In this document: piece by piece, positions 1 through 64,000 of the stretch | Layout of the letters: the number at the start of each line of letters is the position of its first letter | Numbering within the stretch: position 1 is the stretch's first letter | Assembly (NCBI RefSeq): GCF_010015445.1 | Contig: NC_053118.1 | Span: 17,200,437-17,264,436, forward strand | Reading direction: 5' to 3' | Origin: Perca fluviatilis | Lineage: Eukaryota > Chordata > Actinopteri > Perciformes > Percidae | Length of the DNA stretch: 64,000 bases | Position numbers and translations under genes: made by a program | Notes under the pieces: model-generated | Databases searched by the model: none | Seen by the model: the letters and a program-made list of their open reading frames with translations, nothing else | Told to the model about the DNA's origin: nothing

Positions 1-738
1 GAGCTTGTACTTGCAGTACAAAGCAAATCAATGTTTGCTTGGTTCCTTTGACTACTGATAAAATATATGATCAAAATAAAAATTCACTTGTGTTGAAAGT
101 TAGAATTACACAGAGTTTATAAGATTGTATTATTCTGGGGGTGTTTCTAATATACTGTGGCCCTTCATGTACATAGAGTGGACAACAAAATTTGAAAGTC
201 AGTAGTGCAATCCAATACCACCACTAACTACAGCCAAAGAATTCCCACTAAAATGAATCAAAACTTTTCTGACCTTTTTGAATGGCAACAAAAGCGTTTA
301 AAAAAATTGCGTGAATAGATTCTATCAGATTGCAGAGCTGTACGTAATTAACTGGTAACTCAGTGTATCTGTTTGTTGCGTGCGTATGTTTCATGCCAGG
401 GGTGTTAATTAATAAGTGGTGCCCTTATACAGGCACGCTCAGACTGGTATATACAGTATGTGTGAGAAAGACAACATTAGTCATTAGGTGCATTTCTATA
501 ACATGAAAATAATTACGCACCTGACCACAGACACTATTAGCGGCAGCATTTCTTTTGCCAGTGCTAATGACAGCCATTCATACAGATTCCAAGTAATTTG
601 TTTTATCATTCTGGTTTCATCATAACTCAATATGACTGTATCCACAATTATCACTCTAATTATCTAAGGCTGTAATATATAGAGCGCTAAATTACTATAC
701 ACTCATAGTATATGCAGAAGATGTGTTAAGTTTCTTAC
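1..738 (-). other. col14a1 intron after last TSPN exon (cut by window edge)
   Basis: This is AT-rich intron. I see no exon, repeat end or conserved element in it. The next exon, which should lead to the first Gly-X-Y repeats, is beyond the edge. Confidence 0.7.
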
Positions 739-60169
<59,431 letters not shown>

Positions 60170-60675
60170 CTAAAAGTAGGAGAAAAGACAGACTGACATT
60201 CATTTTAATTTGACTACTGTCAGGGACAAACAGACAGGATAAAGGACTAATACATGGGTAATTGAAAAGCTAACTCCATGGAAAACATAATGTTTTCTAT
60301 TTGATGTGCAGGCTTCTCAGCCAAAACTCAGAAAACACACAAGTCTACAGGTTTCAGGTTTTCTTTATTGAACAAAACACACACTGTAAACCAAACAGTC
60401 AAAAACAAAACTCAGAAAATTAGAAAATCAAGTAAAAAAGACACAGACAATGTTTTTTTCATTTGCATACAGTAATACAAACACACATTATAACCCGTAA
60501 CAGCCATCTTGAGATCCTCCTTTGAACTCTGTGGTGCCTCCTCTCCCTGAAATTAATTTCTAAACATGTTGTCGGAAATTAACTCACTTTTCACTTGAAA
60601 CACAGCTTTAAAGCAAAATCTCCACCTGAAAATAATAGTGAGGATATATATGAGTCAATATTGTTTAGCAGTCAT

Positions 60676-60676
<1 letters not shown>

Positions 60677-60716
<40 letters not shown>

Positions 60717-60728
60717 TGCATGCATGTG

Positions 60729-60771
<43 letters not shown>
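60677..60771. repeat. Two adjacent (CA)n tracts
   Basis: Tracts at 60677-60712 and 60733-60771 are separated by GACATGCATGCATGTGCACG, a self-complementary spacer. Confidence 0.95.
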
Positions 60772-60774
<3 letters not shown>

Positions 60775-60787
60775 TAACAAATAAAAC

Positions 60788-60960
60788 AAATAAATAAACA
60801 CACAGAATCGTCCATGTTGACTCTTTTGCCCTCTATCTGTCTCCTTCACACAGATGAACGTCAAACACATCCAAACTTTCAGAAAGAGGCGTGACCTAAA
60901 ACAACCCTTATCTATCAGCTGGCGGACAGGTTTAAGCCTTTCTCCCATTTTATTTAGCTA
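60788..60960 (+). repeat. Duplicated segment, copy 2
   Basis: Matches 46990-47182 apart from scattered substitutions and a 20-base gap. It lies directly after a CA tract. Confidence 0.85.
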
Positions 60961-63046
60961 TTTCATTAGTTCATTTATCATAATTCCATAACTGCATATC
61001 TTGTCATCCTGCCCTGTATGATATCCTTAAAATGAAAACACCCACTTAAAGCTGCATTATAATCCCTCGTCTGTCTACAAAAGTAATAGTGAATAATCCA
61101 GAACATGCTGATCAGATTTGACATTTATGTTTTAATGAAGAAAGGCAAAAAAGAGAATGCTGACTGAAGGAAATGAGAATTATTACTTTGCATTTCTGCT
61201 CACAAAAGTAAGTTTAAAATATTAAGACAAAGATGACAGAGTGGAGAGATATCATATGAGACAATGTAGATTATCCAACTGCTGCTGGTTAATAATTTTA
61301 CCAAAATCAATCCAAACTGAACACAAAAGGGACTAGCTTTTTTAATATCTCGATTAGGACCGCAGAGTGAAAGGTTTTCTCACTATGCTTTGGCAACATA
61401 TGTTAATTTTGTGGCGCAGGTGCACACTGGGTAATTGCAATGTCCTGGGTGAGTCCCAAAACCTTTGTTTGAATTTTGTTTTCCTTGTGTTCCCCTCTCT
61501 GTACACTGTCAACTATCACCTGTAAAATAATCCAAATAAGAAAAGTAAAGACGTTATTTGGTGGCAAAAGGAAAATTATCCTCCCAAGTCTAATGGCTTT
61601 TTGTCAGAAATCCACACTAGCATGAATGGCTCTGAAGTGAACAACAACACATTAGATGGAACATAGAAAGAGCTGAGACTTGCAGTATTTTGGCAAGCAA
61701 TCTTTTTGTTTTTGTTTTCCCGGGAAAGATATATGGAACATTTATTGTACCGCCTGTGGCTATCATGTCAGGCCAACACTATCTCAAGATTGAAATTCAT
61801 AAAAGACATATAGTGTAACAATAAGCCATGTAGGAATTCGTTTCAAGAAGTGATTTTCCAGACAGAGCCTTCTGTCCGCTGTCTGTGTCTGTCTCACTGT
61901 TTGAACCATCCATCTGCTACAGATGGCAGACAAGAGACAAGAGATAGCTGATGTCAATCTTTGATTTGCAAATGCATAGCATAAAAGACTGATGTGCTAT
62001 TATAAAATACTCTTCTGCTAATGTTTTGAAAAAGCCAAGATGATTATGAATGTATTCTTAAGGCTTCAGTTGGCCACAGGTGTTTATTTTGCACAAATGT
62101 CCTAAATTTTTTTAAGGAGGGCGAGCACTCTTTCAAACAACTGACAGTATATGATGGCCACTAGGGTGGCCTAACCTGGGCAAGAAAATAATTTTAATTA
62201 TTCATCTATCCCACTGAAAAGAGAGTTTCAGCAAAATGGCAAAAAGGCTGAGAAGCCAAAGAGGGAAAAGATTATTCTTTGTCGAGTTTCCCTTCTTACA
62301 AAACAAACAAGCATGGCCTTTAAAGAAACTTTAAGGTTAAAGAATTCAAAGAAAGAACCATGACTAAGCACCGGGAAGGCTCCCTTAAAAGCGATATACA
62401 CAAGGAAAAGCTGAGGAGCTATTCTATGATAAAAAAGCAAGAGACATTCAGGGGGTGTTAGTATCTACAGTAACTGCTGTTGACACTGTGGGTAAATAAA
62501 GAGACAATGAACCTAATGGTTAAGAAAGAAAGAGTCAGAGAGGGACAGTGGGTTCTGTGCAATGTGAAAAGCCATCAAGTCAGACGAAGGAGATGGTCAA
62601 CAAAGGATTAGAGGGTCGTAATTACAGCTAATTACAGCTCGCTGGTCATTCCATAGTCTTTGGTTGGCAGAGTGTTGAGAACGTCCTTCATAACACTGGT
62701 GTTTTACACATGAACCAATAATCAAGGTTGCCCCTCGCCTTCACATTATCCCCCTGACGTCTGTAAACAGACAGTTTAGTTGGATATCCAGGGCCATTTT
62801 TCCTTGAAGAAAGAATTTGCTGCCATTCATTCTTATATAGATTGAGAAAACACTTCCATAATTGCCAAATGTAGACAATCAATCTCAGTAAACATGAAAC
62901 CTTGAGTCATGATTTTACTGTTTTTTCATTCTGCCCAGGTTGCGTTTTCATATCAGTGTGTGCATTACATTATGCACAGTTTTCTGCCAGTCAACCAACT
63001 GGACATATAAATGGAAGTCGAAGAAGAAGAAGAACCTTACAAACTT

Positions 63047-64000
63047 TGAAGTGCTCATATTATGCTCATTTTCAGGTTCATAATTGTATTTAGAGGTTGT
63101 ACCAGAATAGGTTTATATGGTAGCTTGACGTCGTCATACTCAGATTCTAGTGAGAATATGAGTCTGATACTGTTCCATTGGGCTGTGATTATGGGGCGTG
63201 TTTCAACCAAACCAGGAAAGAAAATGCTTCTGCACTCAATTGCAACCAATCAGAGCAACGGAGACAGATGTCACAGAAGCTACAAGTCAAAGGCAGGCTT
63301 CGATAGAGCAATGGCAGAGGCGGCAGTTCCCGTGTTGTATAGACAGGTGTGGCAATGTGTATACAAACATGATCGTGATTCTCAGTTCCTCTTTTAAAAT
63401 GAATGCGCTGTCGATATCTTCTATAACAGACGCGATGGCAGCCATCTTTGTTGTAAACAAATTCAACCCAAGCTCTTTGGTGACGTGGTTGATTACATTA
63501 CTGTTAAAGTAATGGTTCGAGCATAGTTGCTCCACAACGGATCAAGTCCAATGTTGTGGGCGGGTCTAAGTTCGGCTGGCATCCAGGCTATTTATGTGGT
63601 TTAATTTAAAAAAAAAAAAAAATATTTTTTGTTATACTGCACATTGCTCCTGCAGCTCCTCTTTTCACCCTGTGTGTTGAGCTCTCCGTTTTAGCTACCG
63701 AGTGAGGCATCGCACTTCTGTTCCATCTTTGTTGGAAGTTGCACATGCGCAGTAGCTAGGTAAGGACTGCTAGCCAGTCAGTTGCAGAGTATGAGGGCGT
63801 GCCCATGGGCGTTCCACGCTATCAGCTAGGCGAGCATTATAACGTGTGTTACAAAGGTATTTTTATTTTTTATTATTGTCACGGAAGTAAAGGCTGGACT
63901 ACAATAGAGCTGTTTGGAGCAGTTTGTGAACAGTGTTTTCTGTTGGAGATGGTAAGTCCCTGTGGGTGGACTTTGGGCTTTTTCACTGTTTAAACCTATA
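63047..64000. repeat. Dispersed fish repeat, interrupted and cut by window edge
   Basis: Starts near GAAGTGCTCATATTATGCTC, is broken at 63120, resumes at 63591 (TTTATGTGG, then TACTGCACATTGCTCC) and runs to the end. I recall similar sequence as common in percomorph genomes. Open frames in it are not genes. Confidence 0.65.
63121..63590. mobile_element. 470-bp insertion nested in the dispersed repeat
   Basis: It interrupts the host repeat between TTTATATGG (63112-63120) and TTTATGTGG (63591-63599), a likely 8-9 bp target duplication with one difference. Its ends, TAGCTTGACG and backwards TAGCCTGGAT, are short inverted repeats. Target length suggests hAT, but this is not certain. Confidence 0.7.

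Larger units (their letters stand above)
60170..63046 (-). other. col14a1 intron upstream of VWA1 (continues past window edge)
   Basis: I searched the minus strand for the linker and FN3-1 exons expected upstream and found none. It holds CA tracts (60677-60771) and the second copy of a 190-bp segment (60788-60960). 60970-63046 shows nothing else. Confidence 0.65.

Noticed and set aside
60170..63046. Search for the FN3-1 and linker exons upstream of VWA1
   Set aside because: No minus-strand segment has suitable splice sites with FN3 residues; they probably lie beyond 64000.
63062..63512. Frames of about 100 residues on the plus strand
   Set aside because: They span the border of a nested repeat insertion, so they cannot be one gene.

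Overview
The window is vertebrate nuclear DNA, most likely from a ray-finned (teleost, probably percomorph) fish. The reasons are long (CA)n tracts, a tRNA-headed SINE, many small hAT, Harbinger and TTAA-type elements of kinds common in fish, and GT-AG introns of 0.1 to 8 kb. It holds one recognisable gene, the middle of a collagen XIV alpha-1 gene (col14a1), on the minus strand. Transcription runs from high to low coordinates, and both ends of the gene lie outside the window.

I could place 30 consecutive exons (60169 down to 739). All have GT donors and AG acceptors, and the reading phase is unbroken from one to the next. Joined, they encode about 1,289 residues: the first von Willebrand factor A domain (60169-58677), seven fibronectin type III domains of two exons each (57817-31604) with a 36-bp Thr-rich hinge exon (49365-49400), a Pro/Thr-rich hinge (29587-29661), the second VWA domain (26576-16649), a 39-bp linker exon (16463-16501), and the thrombospondin N-terminal-like (TSPN/NC4) domain (16281-739). 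The signal peptide, the first FN3 domain and the promoter should lie beyond 64000. The triple-helical collagen region and the C-terminus should lie below position 1. Assignment rests on residue patterns recalled for human COL14A1; no search was run. Fish may carry two copies (a and b) and I cannot say which this is.

Everything else is intron. By region: 1-16142 has TSPN introns with a MITE, two clear CA tracts, a SINE, a hAT element with a perfect 8-bp target duplication, and a TTAA element. 16282-29586 has the VWA2 introns with a second SINE copy, a Tc1-type end and hairpin repeats. 29662-45565 has FN3 introns with four TTAA-flanked or TTAA-like foldback elements, an inverted repeat pair and a 16-bp minisatellite carrying five perfect AP-1 sites. 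45699-60013 has short FN3/VWA1 introns, a Harbinger remnant and very long CA tracts next to splice sites. 60170-64000 is upstream intron ending in a nested repeat.

I found no new gene system. The most interesting signals concern RNA processing and repeats: long TG tracts (sense strand) directly against three 3' splice sites, CA tracts just after donors, the AP-1 array, and a cluster of TTAA foldback elements.
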